Source: Hymenobacter metallicola (GTDB lineage: Bacteria; Bacteroidota; Bacteroidia; Cytophagales; Hymenobacteraceae). From it: a stretch of DNA of 64,000 bases. Below, piece after piece: positions 45,557-54,679 of this stretch (position 1 is the stretch's first letter; every line of letters begins with the position of its first letter). The notes beneath the pieces were generated by a model, which was not told the DNA's origin, searched no databases, and saw only the letters and a program-made list of their open reading frames with translations. Made by a program: the position numbers and the translations under genes. The stretch covers positions 248,001-312,000 of the forward strand of contig NZ_SRMB01000003.1 in assembly GCF_004745645.1 (NCBI RefSeq). Reading direction: 5' to 3'.

Positions 45557-45964
45557 TTAAAAATCCAGCTTACCCCGATTCGCCTTTTTCTCGCCGTGCT
45601 TTTTCTTGGATTCGAGGCGGGCCCGGACGGCGCCCTTGCTGGGCTTGGTGGCTTTGCGGGCTTTGGGCTTGTGCAGGGCCTTGCGCAGCAGGTCGTAGAA
45701 CTTCTGCACCACGATTTCCTTGTTGCGCAGCTGGCTTCGGTCTTCCTGCGCCGAAAGCAGCAGTTCGCCTTCGGTTGTCAGCTTGGAAGCCAGCTTTTCC
45801 AGCAGCGTGGCCTTCTGCTCCTCACTCAGCAGCTCGGAGTTGCCCACGTGAAAGCGCAGCTCCACCCGCGACTCCACCTTGTTCACATTTTGGCCGCCCG
45901 GTCCGCTACTGCGGCTGGTTTGAAACTGGAGTTCGGGCAAAAAGGCGTCGGCGGGAGGTAGCAT
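45557..45964 (-). CDS. arfB: ArfB-type peptidyl-tRNA hydrolase (ribosome rescue)
   Basis: The ATG at 45964 is preferred because the protein then starts MLPPADAFLPELQFQTSRSS, directly leading to the GGQ motif (GPGGQNVNKVESRVELRF, Gly23-Gly24-Gln25). The 135-residue protein has a release-factor domain with the catalytic GGQ and a basic tail rich in Lys and Arg (KPKARKATKPSKG, KKKHGEKKANRG) that enters the mRNA channel. It frees stalled ribosomes by hydrolysing peptidyl-tRNA when no stop codon is present. Length and layout match ArfB (YaeJ). Confidence 0.94.
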   Translation of the reverse strand: MLPPADAFLPELQFQTSRSSGPGGQNVNKVESRVELRFHVGNSELLSEEQKATLLEKLASKLTTEGELLLSAQEDRSQLRNKEIVVQKFYDLLRKALHKPKARKATKPSKGAVRARLESKKKHGEKKANRGKLDF

Positions 45965-46012
45965 GGGCAAGAAACGGCGGGCAAGCGCCAAAGTTACGCG
46001 AATGAGCTTGGC

Positions 46013-46444
46013 CTACAGCTGCTCCCACAGCACGTAGCCCAGCACCAGCAGGCGCAGAGTCCAGGCCCCGGTACGCAGCCAGTTGGTGCGCACCAGCCCG
46101 TCGATGGTGATGTAGTTGTAGCCGTCCTGGGTCAGCCGGTTGTGGAAGGGGACGGAAATAAAGAAGGTGACCAGCCAAATCAGAAGCACCAAGGCCAGGC
46201 TCCACCACCCGGCCGCGCCCAGCCCCCGCCCGGCCCAGGCCAGCCAGCCGGCCAGCAGCAGCTCGGCTACCATGGGCCCCATCACCACCCAGCCCATGCG
46301 CCGCAAATGCGCCTGGTGAAACGCCCCGAAGCCGGCCGCCGGCACCTGGGCAAAGCCGGGGTAGTGTACCAGCTGCACCATCCAAATGACACCGGTGAGG
46401 TAAGCGGCCAGCGTGAAGTTGACGAGCAGAAGTTTAAGGAGCAT
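46013..46444 (-). CDS. Four-helix membrane protein of unknown function
   Basis: The ATG at 46444 is chosen because it opens directly into a hydrophobic helix (MLLKLLLVNFTLAAYLTGVI). Longer upstream codons overlap a repeat. The 143-residue protein shows VIWMVQLVHYPGFAQV, FHQAHLRRMGWVVMGPM, FFISVPFHNRL and RTNWLRTGAWTLRLL. These His- and Asn-bearing motifs recur in a widespread unnamed integral membrane family. No function is known to me. It lies upstream of arfB (48 bases) on the same strand. Confidence 0.78.
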   Translation of the reverse strand: MLLKLLLVNFTLAAYLTGVIWMVQLVHYPGFAQVPAAGFGAFHQAHLRRMGWVVMGPMVAELLLAGWLAWAGRGLGAAGWWSLALVLLIWLVTFFISVPFHNRLTQDGYNYITIDGLVRTNWLRTGAWTLRLLVLGYVLWEQL

Positions 46445-46471
46445 AAGCGGGTAGCAAGTGAAAAACGGGCC

Positions 46472-46544
46472 GTCAGGTTGAGCAAAGCGGGGCATCTTGC
46501 GTGCGGAGGTTGCCAAAGTAACGCAATGCAAAGCTCGACCTGAC
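46472..46544. repeat. Imperfect GTCAGGTTGAGC palindrome
   Basis: GTCAGGTTGAGC at 46472-46483 pairs with GCTCGACCTGAC at 46533-46544 with one mismatch. Inside are GGCATCTTGCGT and a partly complementary ACGCAATGC. Its layout (palindromic ends, CATCT-GCG core) resembles the elements at 4890-4982 and 10713-10804. Confidence 0.6.
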
Positions 46545-46653
46545 AGTTTACCCAGCATTTGTCAGACCCTGTATACACCGACTGCCAACCTCGAAACCTG
46601 GCCTGGCTGCAACTCTGCCGAAGTGCGCTGGTCCATTGTGCTGACAGAATATT

Positions 46654-46661
46654 TACCTTCG
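46654..46661 (+). promoter_or_regulatory. Possible -7 box of the M13 peptidase gene
   Basis: TACCTTCG, identical to the box before polA, lies 34 bases before the ATG at 46696. A TTG occurs 15 bases upstream, shorter than the usual spacing, so only the -7 match is claimed. Confidence 0.45.
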
Positions 46662-46695
46662 GCTTCCCTTCCCTCCTTTCTTTACTTACCGCTCT

Positions 46696-48747
46696 ATGAA
46701 CAAAGCCTCTGCGCTTGGCAAATGGCTGCTTTTCTGCGCCGCCGTAGCCGGCCTCAAAAGCTGTAATTCCGGTGGTCAGGCCGGCGCCAGCCAGCCCGAT
46801 TTGCTGCAGGCCAACCTCGACACCACCGTGCGCCCCGGCGACGACTTTTTCACCTACGCCAACGGCGGCTGGCTGAAGCGCCACCCTATTCCGGCCTCCG
46901 AGAGCTCCTGGGGCATCGGCAAGGAGGTGCAGAATGAGGTGTATGCCCGCCTGCGCGCCCTGAACGAAGAAGCCGCCAAGGCCAACGCCAAAGCCGGCAC
47001 GAGTCAGCAGAAAATCGGTGACTTCTGGGCCTCGGGCCTCGACTCCGCTACCATCGACAAGCAAGGCACGGCGCCGCTCAAGCCCGAGCTAGACCGTATT
47101 GCCGCCATCAAATCGGTGGCGGATGTGCAGAGCGTCATTGCCCGCCACAAGGTGCTAGGTGTGAATTCGCTCATTGGCCTGTATGTGGGGCAGGACGCGA
47201 AGAACAGCGACAAAATGGCCCTGCATTTCTACCAGGCCGGGCTGGGCTTGCCCAACCGCGACTATTACTTCAACAAGGACTCGCGCACCAGCAATATTCG
47301 CAAGGAGTACGTGCGCCACGTGGCCCGCATGCTGCAGCTCATCGGGCAGGATTCGGTAACGGCCCAGCGCCGGGCCGCCCAGATCATGGCCCTGGAAACG
47401 CAGCTGGCCGGCTCCTCGCGCAAGCTGGAAGACCTGCGCGACCCCTACGCCAACTACAACAAGCGCAGCGTGGCCGACCTGGGTAAAATCACGCCCGGCA
47501 TTGCGTGGCAGCCCTGGCTGGCGCAGATGGAGCTCAAGACCGACACGGTTATCGTGGGCCAGCCCGAGTTTTACCAGAAAGCCGGGCAGTTGCTCCGGTC
47601 GGTGCCCCTCGACCAGTGGCAGGCGTATTTGCAGTGGCACCTCGTCAATGCCTTTGCCGGCCAGCTCAGCCGCCCCATCGACAACGAGCATTTCCGCTTC
47701 TACGGCACCATTCTGCAGGGCAGCAAGCAGCAGCGGGCCCGCTGGAAACGGGTGCTGGACGAGGAGGAAAGCGGCATGGGCGAAATCCTGGGTCAGCTGT
47801 TTGTGAAGGAATACTTTGCCCCCGAAACCAAGGAACGCTACGCCAAGCTGACCCAGAACGTGGTGGAAGCCTTTCGGGAGCATATCCAGGCCCTGGACTG
47901 GATGAGCGACTCGACCAAGCAGAAGGCCTTGGTAAAGCTCAACAAGATTACGCCCAAAGTGGGCTACCCCGACAAGTGGCGCGACTATTCCAGCCTGGAA
48001 ATCAAGCGCGACTCGTACTTGCAGAATGTTATGCGGGCCAACGAGTGGCAGTACCGCTACAACATCAACAAGCTGGGCAAGCCCGTGGACCGCACCGAGT
48101 GGGACATGACGCCCCAGACCTACAACGCCTACTACAACCCCTCGAATAACGAAATTGTGCTGCCGGCCGCCATCTTCGCCATTCCCGGCCTGGAGGATAA
48201 GAATGCCGACGACGCCATCATCTACGGCTACGCCGGGGCCAGCACCATCGGCCACGAGCTAACCCACGGTTTCGACGACGAAGGCAGTCAGTTCGATGAG
48301 AAAGGCAACCTGCGCAACTGGTGGAGCAAGAAAGACCGCGCCGCCTTCCAGCAGCGCGTGAATGGCATTGTGCGCCAGTTCAACGGCTACACCGTGCTCG
48401 ACTCATTGCACATCAACGGCAAGGCCACGGCCGGCGAGAATATTGCCGACCTGGGCGGCATCGTCATTGCCTTCGACGCCTTCAAGAAAACCGAGCAGTA
48501 TAAAAAAGGCGAGAAAATCGGGGGCCTGACGCCGACGCAGCGCTACTTCCTGGGCTACGCCCTGGGCTGGCAAAACCACCAGCGCAACGAGGTGCTGGCC
48601 CAGCGCATCCTTACCGACGTGCATTCGCCGGCCCAGTACCGCGTCAATGGCCCCTTCGCCGACGTGCCCGAGTTCTACGAAGCCTTCCAGGTAAAAGAAG
48701 GCCAGAAACTCTGGCGCCCCGACAGCGCCCGGGTAAAGATTTGGTAA
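46696..48747 (+). CDS. M13 family zinc metallopeptidase (neprilysin-like), lipoprotein
   Basis: The 683-residue protein starts with a signal ending LKSC, so it is probably lipid-anchored in the envelope. The N-terminal DTTVRPGDDFFTYANGGWLK is a hallmark of M13 peptidases. The zinc site is intact: HELTH (His520, Glu521, His524) and ENIAD with Glu581 as third ligand and Asp585. The motif NAYYNPSNNEIVLPAAI, which binds the peptide backbone, precedes it. The C-terminal DSARVKIW is close to the usual CxxW ending but without Cys. It should cleave short peptides outside the cytoplasm. Length is normal. Confidence 0.96.
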   Translation: MNKASALGKWLLFCAAVAGLKSCNSGGQAGASQPDLLQANLDTTVRPGDDFFTYANGGWLKRHPIPASESSWGIGKEVQNEVYARLRALNEEAAKANAKAGTSQQKIGDFWASGLDSATIDKQGTAPLKPELDRIAAIKSVADVQSVIARHKVLGVNSLIGLYVGQDAKNSDKMALHFYQAGLGLPNRDYYFNKDSRTSNIRKEYVRHVARMLQLIGQDSVTAQRRAAQIMALETQLAGSSRKLEDLRDPYANYNKRSVADLGKITPGIAWQPWLAQMELKTDTVIVGQPEFYQKAGQLLRSVPLDQWQAYLQWHLVNAFAGQLSRPIDNEHFRFYGTILQGSKQQRARWKRVLDEEESGMGEILGQLFVKEYFAPETKERYAKLTQNVVEAFREHIQALDWMSDSTKQKALVKLNKITPKVGYPDKWRDYSSLEIKRDSYLQNVMRANEWQYRYNINKLGKPVDRTEWDMTPQTYNAYYNPSNNEIVLPAAIFAIPGLEDKNADDAIIYGYAGASTIGHELTHGFDDEGSQFDEKGNLRNWWSKKDRAAFQQRVNGIVRQFNGYTVLDSLHINGKATAGENIADLGGIVIAFDAFKKTEQYKKGEKIGGLTPTQRYFLGYALGWQNHQRNEVLAQRILTDVHSPAQYRVNGPFADVPEFYEAFQVKEGQKLWRPDSARVKIW

Positions 48748-48779
48748 AAGCCGCCCAAGTGACTTAGCAAGTAGCTCCT

Positions 48780-48936
48780 GTCATTGCGAGGACGCAGGAC
48801 GAAGCAATCCGTCCTCTGCGAAGTACAACACATCCTTTTGCTAGAAAGCCCTTTCCTGCTCGTGTGGGAAAGGGCTTTTTACAGTAGAAGGCTCTGCACA
48901 TTTCAGAGGACGGATTGCTTCGTGCCTCGCAATGAC
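48780..48936. repeat. GTCATTGCGAGG palindromic element with internal terminator
   Basis: The left arm (48780-48818, starting GTCATTGCGAGGACGCAGG) pairs with the right arm (48904-48936) over nearly all its length, apart from about six extra bases on the left. The 85-base centre carries its own terminator-like hairpin. It lies between the convergent M13 peptidase and NTF2-like genes. The right arm ends seven bases before the latter's stop codon. No transposase is present. Confidence 0.85.
48845..48880. terminator. Terminator nested in the palindromic element
   Basis: AAAGCCCTTTCC (48845-48856) pairs with GGAAAGGGCTTT (48867-48878), then TT. It can stop transcripts of the M13 gene on the plus strand. 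Confidence 0.85.
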
Positions 48937-48942
48937 AATGAC

Positions 48943-49413
48943 TTATACTCCCCGGGAAGCCTTGAACTGTTGTAATCCTTCGGCAGCCGACTTTCGCACC
49001 TTCTGCTGCAGAAAGGACGTCCAGCCCAACAGCCAGCCGACGGGCCCCAGCGCCTGCCGACTCCAACGCCAGAAGCTGAACTCGTCGTGGTGAGTCAGGA
49101 TTTTGCCGTCTTTGAAGGTAAAGCTGGCGTTGATATGGTTGTGGACGCGCCGCTTGGTTTGGGAGAACGAGTAGCGCGCATCCCACACGGCGCGGCCCCG
49201 GTTGTCGTCGGCCTGAATGTGGTTGTAAGTCAGCTGCATGTCCTTACCCCGCTCGATGAGCATGCGCCACATAAGCCCGATATCCGTCCCTTGCAGGGAA
49301 AAGGCCGCATCGTCGAAGGTAGCTTCCGGGTGGTAGCAAGCGGCCATGGCGGCATGGTCGCGGCGCTGAAAGCCTTGGTAAAAGCGGTGCAGTAACTCTT
49401 CGTGCGGGTGCAT
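48943..49413 (-). CDS. NTF2-like (SnoaL-type) family protein
   Basis: The 156-residue protein starts HEELLHRFYQGFQRRDHAAM and continues ACYHPEATFDDAAFSLQG, the common opening of SnoaL-like NTF2-fold proteins. Later strands read AVWDARYSFSQTKRRVHNHI and SFTFKDGKILTHHDEF. Such domains form a cone-shaped pocket for small molecules and may be enzymes or binding proteins. There is no signal peptide. No catalytic residue can be assigned with confidence. It is convergent with the M13 peptidase gene across a repeat. Confidence 0.87.
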   Translation of the reverse strand: MHPHEELLHRFYQGFQRRDHAAMAACYHPEATFDDAAFSLQGTDIGLMWRMLIERGKDMQLTYNHIQADDNRGRAVWDARYSFSQTKRRVHNHINASFTFKDGKILTHHDEFSFWRWSRQALGPVGWLLGWTSFLQQKVRKSAAEGLQQFKASRGV

Positions 49414-49621
49414 ACGGGGTGTTCAGGTGAGTATATTAGCTTAAAGGTGGAGAAATAACTTCACCTACGGCGCACTTTCCAGCCGCGCCTATCTCCGAAA
49501 ATGGGCAACTGCACGGTTCAGCTTCACCTTGTCAGGGCGGGGTACGGTATTCGGGCACCCAGGCAACGGTTGTCAAACCCAACGCATCTTGCCGACAACT
49601 GCCACCTTTTACCTCTTGCCT

Positions 49622-50332
49622 ATGAAAACGCTACGCCTCCTTTCTTGTACGCTGGTATTTCTGACCGGCCTGCTCTTCTCAGTCCACCTCCGGGCCGCTG
49701 GTCGCGCGGCCGACCGAGAAGTCCGCGAGGTTGCGGCCTTCACGGAAATCACGCTGGCCAACTCCGCCACGGTGGTCGTAACCCAAGGCAGCCCGCAAAA
49801 AGTGGAAGTAGAGGCCTCGGCCGAAGACCTGCGCCGCCTGGAAACCACGGTTAGCAACGGCAAGCTGCGTATCGGCATCAAGTCCGAACTAAGATCAGTT
49901 AACCTGGGCAAGATTACGGTCTACATCACGGTACCGGAAATTAATGCCTTGGCCGTCAGCGGCTCGGGCTTCCTGAAAGCGGGCAGCGTTAAGACCAACG
50001 CCCTGCAAGTATCCGTGAGCGGCTCGGGCCGCCTGGAAGTAGCCCAGTTGCAAACCACCGAGCTGAATTCGTCGGTTTCGGGCTCGGGCTCCGTCAGCCT
50101 GGCCGGCAGCAGCCCCCGGCACTCGGCCAGCATCAGTGGCTCGGGCAGCATCAAAGCCAACGACCTGCGTTCCGAAACCTGCCAGGTTAGCATCAGCGGC
50201 TCGGGCACCTGCCGCCTGAACGTAGCCCGCAGCCTGGACGCCAGCCTGCGCGGCTCCGGCAACGTATATGTGACCGGCAACCCCACTATCAACAGCAAAA
50301 CCACGGGCAGCGGCCGGGTGCACCGAAGCTAG
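49622..50332 (+). CDS. Head GIN domain (DUF2807) exported protein
   Basis: The ATG at 49622 gives a signal peptide (MKTLRLLSCTLVFLTGLLF, to about residue 26). In-frame codons from 49529 lack one. The 236-residue mature protein has the DUF2807 pattern: VREVAAFTEITLANSATVVV then a ladder of strands with the repeated turn SGSG (VSGSGFL, VSGSGRLE, VSGSGSVS, ISGSGSIK, ISGSGTCR), about every 20 residues. This forms a right-handed beta-helix-like sheet. The family is a common exported or surface protein of Bacteroidota with unknown partner. It is monocistronic with a terminator after it. Confidence 0.92.
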   Translation: MKTLRLLSCTLVFLTGLLFSVHLRAAGRAADREVREVAAFTEITLANSATVVVTQGSPQKVEVEASAEDLRRLETTVSNGKLRIGIKSELRSVNLGKITVYITVPEINALAVSGSGFLKAGSVKTNALQVSVSGSGRLEVAQLQTTELNSSVSGSGSVSLAGSSPRHSASISGSGSIKANDLRSETCQVSISGSGTCRLNVARSLDASLRGSGNVYVTGNPTINSKTTGSGRVHRS

Positions 50333-50354
50333 TATTCTCGCCCTGGTTGTTATA

Positions 50355-50394
50355 CAAAAGGCCGGCCCCTGGAAGTAGGAGCCGGCCTTTTTGT
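50355..50394. terminator. Bidirectional terminator
   Basis: ACAAAAGGCCGGC pairs with GCCGGCCTTTTTGT with one extra T, between convergent genes ending at 50332 and 50409. The A- and T-tracts allow both directions. Confidence 0.88.
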
Positions 50395-50408
50395 AGAAAC
50401 ACGTCACT

Positions 50409-53276
50409 TTACTCAATCACCACTTTCTGGGTAACTACGCCCGTTGTGGAGGTAAGCCGCAGCTGGTACAGGCCCGCGGCCAGGCCCGGCACCTGCAAGT
50501 CGTATTCGGCAATGGCCGCGGCCGGCAACTGCTGCCGGTACACTACCTGGCCCTGCATGTTTAGTAGCTCCAGTCCGGCAGCCGAGGCCGTGGTTTGCTG
50601 CACCCGCACCGAGAAGGAGCCGTGGTTGGGGTTGGGGAATACGGTGGCGGCCAAGGCATTGGGCTGCGCTACCTGCACCACGGCTACTCGCGAGAAGCCT
50701 TCTTTACCGTCGGTGTCTACTTGGTGCAAGCGGTAGTAGCTCAGGCCCGGCAGCGGCGCCCGGTCGGTGAGGCGGTAGCTCTGGGCTTTGTCACTGTTGC
50801 CCACGGCTTTGCGGCGTTCTACCGGCTCAAACACCACCCCGTTGGTCGAGCGTTCTACCACATAGTAGGCGCTGTTGCGCTCCTGGGCCGTGGCCCATTC
50901 CACGTTCACATACGAGCCGGCCGCTTTGGCTTCAAACCGCACCAGCTTTACGGGCAGCGGGGTGCCGGTCCGGGCGCTACAGGTGCTGCTACCGGGTACC
51001 GGCTGCCGGCTGATACCGGGGCCTTCGTACTCGAATACCAACCGGTTGTTGCCCGTGTCTTCCCCAAAATGAATCAGCAAATCGTGCAAACCCTCGGCCA
51101 GGGTCACGGTTTTGGACACCGTAATAGCCGCGTGCTGCCCACCGTTGTTGATAGTGGCTTGGTTGAGGCGGGGCGGCGACACCCGGGCGGCGTTATCGAG
51201 CCAGAGGTAGGAAGCATCGTCGGAAGTCAGGTAGAAGGTGTAGTCACCGGCCGTCGTGATGGCCAAGCTACCCCGGTACCGGGCGCTGTAATGGTCGGGG
51301 TCAATGGCGGTGTTATCGGCCGGCGGCAGAATGTTGCCCCAGCCATCCTCGGAGTTGTAGTTCAGGCTCGATTCCAACCGGGTGATAAAGGCCGGGCTGT
51401 TATCGAAAAATGCCGGGTCATCGTTGAAATAGCCCGTAAAGTACTCCCCGTACAGCCCCGCCGTGGCCGGGCTACCATTGGGCGCGCTCAGGTTGCAGCC
51501 GGCCGGCGGCGGCGGCGCTACCGTAAAGGTGAAGACATTCAGGAACGTGGTGGTGGCGTTGGCATTGGTAACGGCCACATCCACGGCATACGAGCCCAGC
51601 GGCACCGTGCCATCCACGAAAAGCTGCCCCTGGTTCGGGTCGATGGTAATGCCCGCGGGCAAGGGCGTCGTGTTGGCAATTACGTACTGAGCCACGGCTG
51701 TGGGCGAGGCCACGCTGGGCAGGGACGAACTGCCGGCCGTGCCAGCTACCCGAGCTACCATCTGGGGCGAATACACGAGGCTGGAAGCTACGGCCTGCTC
51801 GGGCTGAATACCCGAGCACAGCAGTCCGGTAGGCACTACCTGCCGGGTGATGCCCGGCCCCTGGTATTCCCACACCAGCGTATTGCCCCCGGTTAGCTCT
51901 CCGTAGAGAAGCCGCACGTTGTGGAGGCCCGCGGCCAGATACACCGTCGCCTGCCGGGTCTGCACGGCATGGGGGCCGCCGTTGTCGATGGTAGCCGCCG
52001 CCCGGTTCAGGGGCGAATCCAGAGCGGCATTGTCGAGCCAGAGGTAGGAGGCATCGTCGGAAGTGAGGTAGAAGGTGTAGTTGCCGGCCGTCGTGATGCG
52101 CAGGCTGCCCCGGTACTGGGCGCTGAACTCATCCGGGTCAGCGGCCGTGCCGCCAGCCACGCCGGTCAGGTCACCAAAGCTGTCGGAATTAGTGTAGTTA
52201 AGAAAAGGGTCGATGCGGGTGAGGCCGGCTGTTCCGGTAAAAAACGGCAGCGCGTCGTTGAAGTAGCCGGCGTAGTATTGGGCATACAGGCCCGAGCTGG
52301 CACTGTTGCCGCCCGGGTCGTTGCCCCCGCAGCTGGGCGGTGGCCCCTGCACCACCTGTACCGAGGCCACCTTGCGAAACGTGCTGGTTCCGTTGGCATT
52401 CGAAACGGCAACATTCACCTCATACGTACCCAGCGGCACGTTGATACCAACCGTAATTACGCCCGTGTTGGGGTGAATAGACAGCCCCAGGGGCACCGCG
52501 TTGGCAAAGGTGTAGTAGGTAGCCGCTGAGCCGCCGTCGTTCACGATGGGAGCCGCCGACTGCGTGGCACTGCCGACAAAGGCGTTGATAGTAGCAGGAC
52601 TGTAGGTGATGCTCTGGGGCGGGCGGGGCGCCTGCTGCGCCGTGCAAAACAGGCTGGCCGGTACCACCTGGCGGGCAATACCGGGCCCGGCATACTCCAG
52701 CACCAGGATATTGTCGCCGGTAGCCTCAGCGTAATGAATCAGCAGGCTGTGCAGGCCGGCTGTCAGGGTGAGCGTCTGGGTAGCCTCCTGCGGGGCATGG
52801 TAGCCGCCGTTGTTGATGGTACTCTCAATCGTGGCGGCGGGCAGGGCTATGGCGGCGTTGTCGAGCCAGAGGTAGGCAGCGTCGTCGGACGTCAGGTAGA
52901 ACGTGTACTCGCCCGTGGTCGGCACATTAATGCTGCCCCGCAGCCGCACACTGAAGTTATCCGGATCATCGACGGGCCCGGTAGCAATGCCACTCAGGTC
53001 GCCGAAGCTAGTAGTCGTAGCAAAGTTGACCTGGGGCTCGGTGCGCCGTAGCAGGGCCGGAGCCGCATTGTTGGTGAAGAAGGACTGGTCCGGGTCGAAA
53101 TACCCCGGGTAGTACTCGGCATGAAGCCCGGTAGCGGCGGGTTGCCCAGCGGGGTCGGTGCCGGTACAGCTACTGGACTGCGCCACTACGGCTGAGCTTG
53201 CCAACCAGCTCAGCAGCAAGACGATGCCACAAGTAGCTAAGCGAGAATCAGAAACGAGAGTAAACAACAATTTCAT
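50409..53276 (-). CDS. Secreted protein with three PA14 domains and T9SS sorting domain
   Basis: The 955-residue protein has a signal peptide (ending AVVAQ) and three PA14-like units at about 50-200, 320-480 and 600-755. Each has GLxAEYYxGYF, a SVRLRGS or SAQYRGS strand, YTFYLTSDDAxYLWLDNAA, and GPGIxRQxVP. Between them lie putative Ig-like segments (PIVNDGGSAATYYTF, NPNQGQL). The C-terminal 75 residues (VFPNPNHGSFSVRV to VTQKVVIE) are a T9SS type A sorting domain. PA14 domains often bind carbohydrates, so this may be a cell-surface adhesin or glycan-binding protein. No catalytic domain is seen. Confidence 0.95.
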   Translation of the reverse strand: MKLLFTLVSDSRLATCGIVLLLSWLASSAVVAQSSSCTGTDPAGQPAATGLHAEYYPGYFDPDQSFFTNNAAPALLRRTEPQVNFATTTSFGDLSGIATGPVDDPDNFSVRLRGSINVPTTGEYTFYLTSDDAAYLWLDNAAIALPAATIESTINNGGYHAPQEATQTLTLTAGLHSLLIHYAEATGDNILVLEYAGPGIARQVVPASLFCTAQQAPRPPQSITYSPATINAFVGSATQSAAPIVNDGGSAATYYTFANAVPLGLSIHPNTGVITVGINVPLGTYEVNVAVSNANGTSTFRKVASVQVVQGPPPSCGGNDPGGNSASSGLYAQYYAGYFNDALPFFTGTAGLTRIDPFLNYTNSDSFGDLTGVAGGTAADPDEFSAQYRGSLRITTAGNYTFYLTSDDASYLWLDNAALDSPLNRAAATIDNGGPHAVQTRQATVYLAAGLHNVRLLYGELTGGNTLVWEYQGPGITRQVVPTGLLCSGIQPEQAVASSLVYSPQMVARVAGTAGSSSLPSVASPTAVAQYVIANTTPLPAGITIDPNQGQLFVDGTVPLGSYAVDVAVTNANATTTFLNVFTFTVAPPPPAGCNLSAPNGSPATAGLYGEYFTGYFNDDPAFFDNSPAFITRLESSLNYNSEDGWGNILPPADNTAIDPDHYSARYRGSLAITTAGDYTFYLTSDDASYLWLDNAARVSPPRLNQATINNGGQHAAITVSKTVTLAEGLHDLLIHFGEDTGNNRLVFEYEGPGISRQPVPGSSTCSARTGTPLPVKLVRFEAKAAGSYVNVEWATAQERNSAYYVVERSTNGVVFEPVERRKAVGNSDKAQSYRLTDRAPLPGLSYYRLHQVDTDGKEGFSRVAVVQVAQPNALAATVFPNPNHGSFSVRVQQTTASAAGLELLNMQGQVVYRQQLPAAAIAEYDLQVPGLAAGLYQLRLTSTTGVVTQKVVIE

Positions 53277-53665
53277 ACTTAAGCTTTATATAGTCCAACA
53301 AATGGGTTGCTCTATCAAAGCTATATCTTTTCCTAATATTTGCAAATTTTTAATTTTTATTTGCATTAAATAATGCACACCCATTCGCTATTTCCTTGTC
53401 TAATAGCGTGCTTGGGCAAATTATTTTCCCGCTTGGTCTACTTCTGTCTGCCATAAGCCAGCTGAGCAGGCGGGGCATATATATGATTTTGCTATTATTT
53501 ACTTACCCGCTTCAGCGCTTTCTCGTCCTTGTTCCTATCCTACTTCGGGCACAGCCCGGGGCCCGACTCGTAGAAGCTTCCGCAGATTCCTATAGTACAT
53601 TGACGCAGAGCTATGTTTATTTGCTCTGGCGTTCCGGTTATGTTCACAGCAGTATTCTAAGATTT
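53277..53665. other. AT-rich intergenic region
   Basis: This 389-base divergent gap holds the promoters of the PA14 protein and the DUF3667 gene. Bases 53285-53400 are strongly A/T-rich, unlike the surrounding sequence. In-frame TTG-initiated codons from 53396 continue into the DUF3667 gene but encode a leader of low similarity to the family, so I treat them as untranslated. No RNA gene is visible. Confidence 0.5.
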
Positions 53666-54667
53666 ATGGCGCATTCTCACAGTAAGCTTTCTGCTTGCGC
53701 AAACTGTTCCTATACCTTTCCGGAAAGCCAGCCCGATGATTTTTGCCCCAAGTGCGGGCAACAGAATCAGGAGGTGAGTCTGTCCATGGGGCACGTCATG
53801 GAAGAGTTTTTGGAGGGCATCTTTCACTTCGACAGCAAGGTGTTTCGGACGGCCAAGCTGCTGCTACTGCGCCCGGGTGAGCTAACCAAGCAGTTCTTGC
53901 AGGGGCACCGCATGCCCTACGTGCCGCCCATCCGACTCTATGTCTTTATCAGCTTCGTTTTTTTCTTCCTGCTGTCCATCAGCGTGCCCCATTCTTCTAC
54001 CCGCCCCTCCAAGGAACTGATACGGGATGCCAAACTGCGGGCCGCGGCCGACTCGCTGCGCCAGAATGCGGCAAAGCAGCCCAATATGATTGTGTTTGAC
54101 AACGGCGACAGCCCTATGACCGCCAGCCTGGGCATGGATTTCTCACAAGAAGAGCTGGTTAAGCTCAGCCAGGACCCGACCCCGGCCCGCATCGACTCAG
54201 CCATTCGGAGCCGGGGGCTCGAACCCACCCTGTGGCGCAAGACGGCCCTGCGGCAGACGGTCCGGACGCTGAATATGTCGCCCGAGGAAATGACGCGCAA
54301 GTGGCTGAAGAACCTGCCAATCCTGATGTTTGTGCTGATGCCGCTGTTTGCACTGCTGCTCAAGGGCTTATACCTGCGGCAGCGGCAGTACTACCTCTCC
54401 CACCTGATTTTCTCCATTCACTTTCACTGCTTTGTATTCGTGCTGTTCATCGTGAACCTGGTGCTGAGCCGATTCAGTGACGGCGACTGGTTTGAGCTGC
54501 TGCTCATGATTCTGCCGGCCGTGTATTTCTTCCTGGCCCTGCGCAACAATTTTGGCCAGTCGAGTGCCAAAACCCTGGCCAAAGTGCTGCTCGTGATGGT
54601 CAGCTACGGGCTGGTTCTTACTACCGGCATCATTGTGTCAGTATTGGTAAGCGTGCTGCTGCTGTAA
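53666..54667 (+). CDS. DUF3667 membrane protein with zinc ribbon
   Basis: The ATG at 53666 opens a zinc ribbon: CANC at residues 11-14 and CPKC at 27-30, typical of DUF3667. Then EFLEGIFHFDSKVFRTAKLLLLRPG and EFL-type helices precede membrane segments (YVFISFVFFFLLSI at about 92-105; LPILMFVLMPLFALLL; IHFHCFVFVLFIVNLV; LLLMILPAVYFFLAL; VMVSYGLVLTTGIIVSVLVSVLLL). The 333-residue protein should lie in the inner membrane with the ribbon in the cytoplasm. Its function is unknown. It ends 12 bases before the convergent gene at 54680. Confidence 0.88.
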   Translation: MAHSHSKLSACANCSYTFPESQPDDFCPKCGQQNQEVSLSMGHVMEEFLEGIFHFDSKVFRTAKLLLLRPGELTKQFLQGHRMPYVPPIRLYVFISFVFFFLLSISVPHSSTRPSKELIRDAKLRAAADSLRQNAAKQPNMIVFDNGDSPMTASLGMDFSQEELVKLSQDPTPARIDSAIRSRGLEPTLWRKTALRQTVRTLNMSPEEMTRKWLKNLPILMFVLMPLFALLLKGLYLRQRQYYLSHLIFSIHFHCFVFVLFIVNLVLSRFSDGDWFELLLMILPAVYFFLALRNNFGQSSAKTLAKVLLVMVSYGLVLTTGIIVSVLVSVLLL

Positions 54668-54679
54668 GCCGTTGGCAGC

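Noticed and set aside
48780..48936. Insertion sequence
   Set aside because: The element is too short, with no transposase and no target duplication that I can see.
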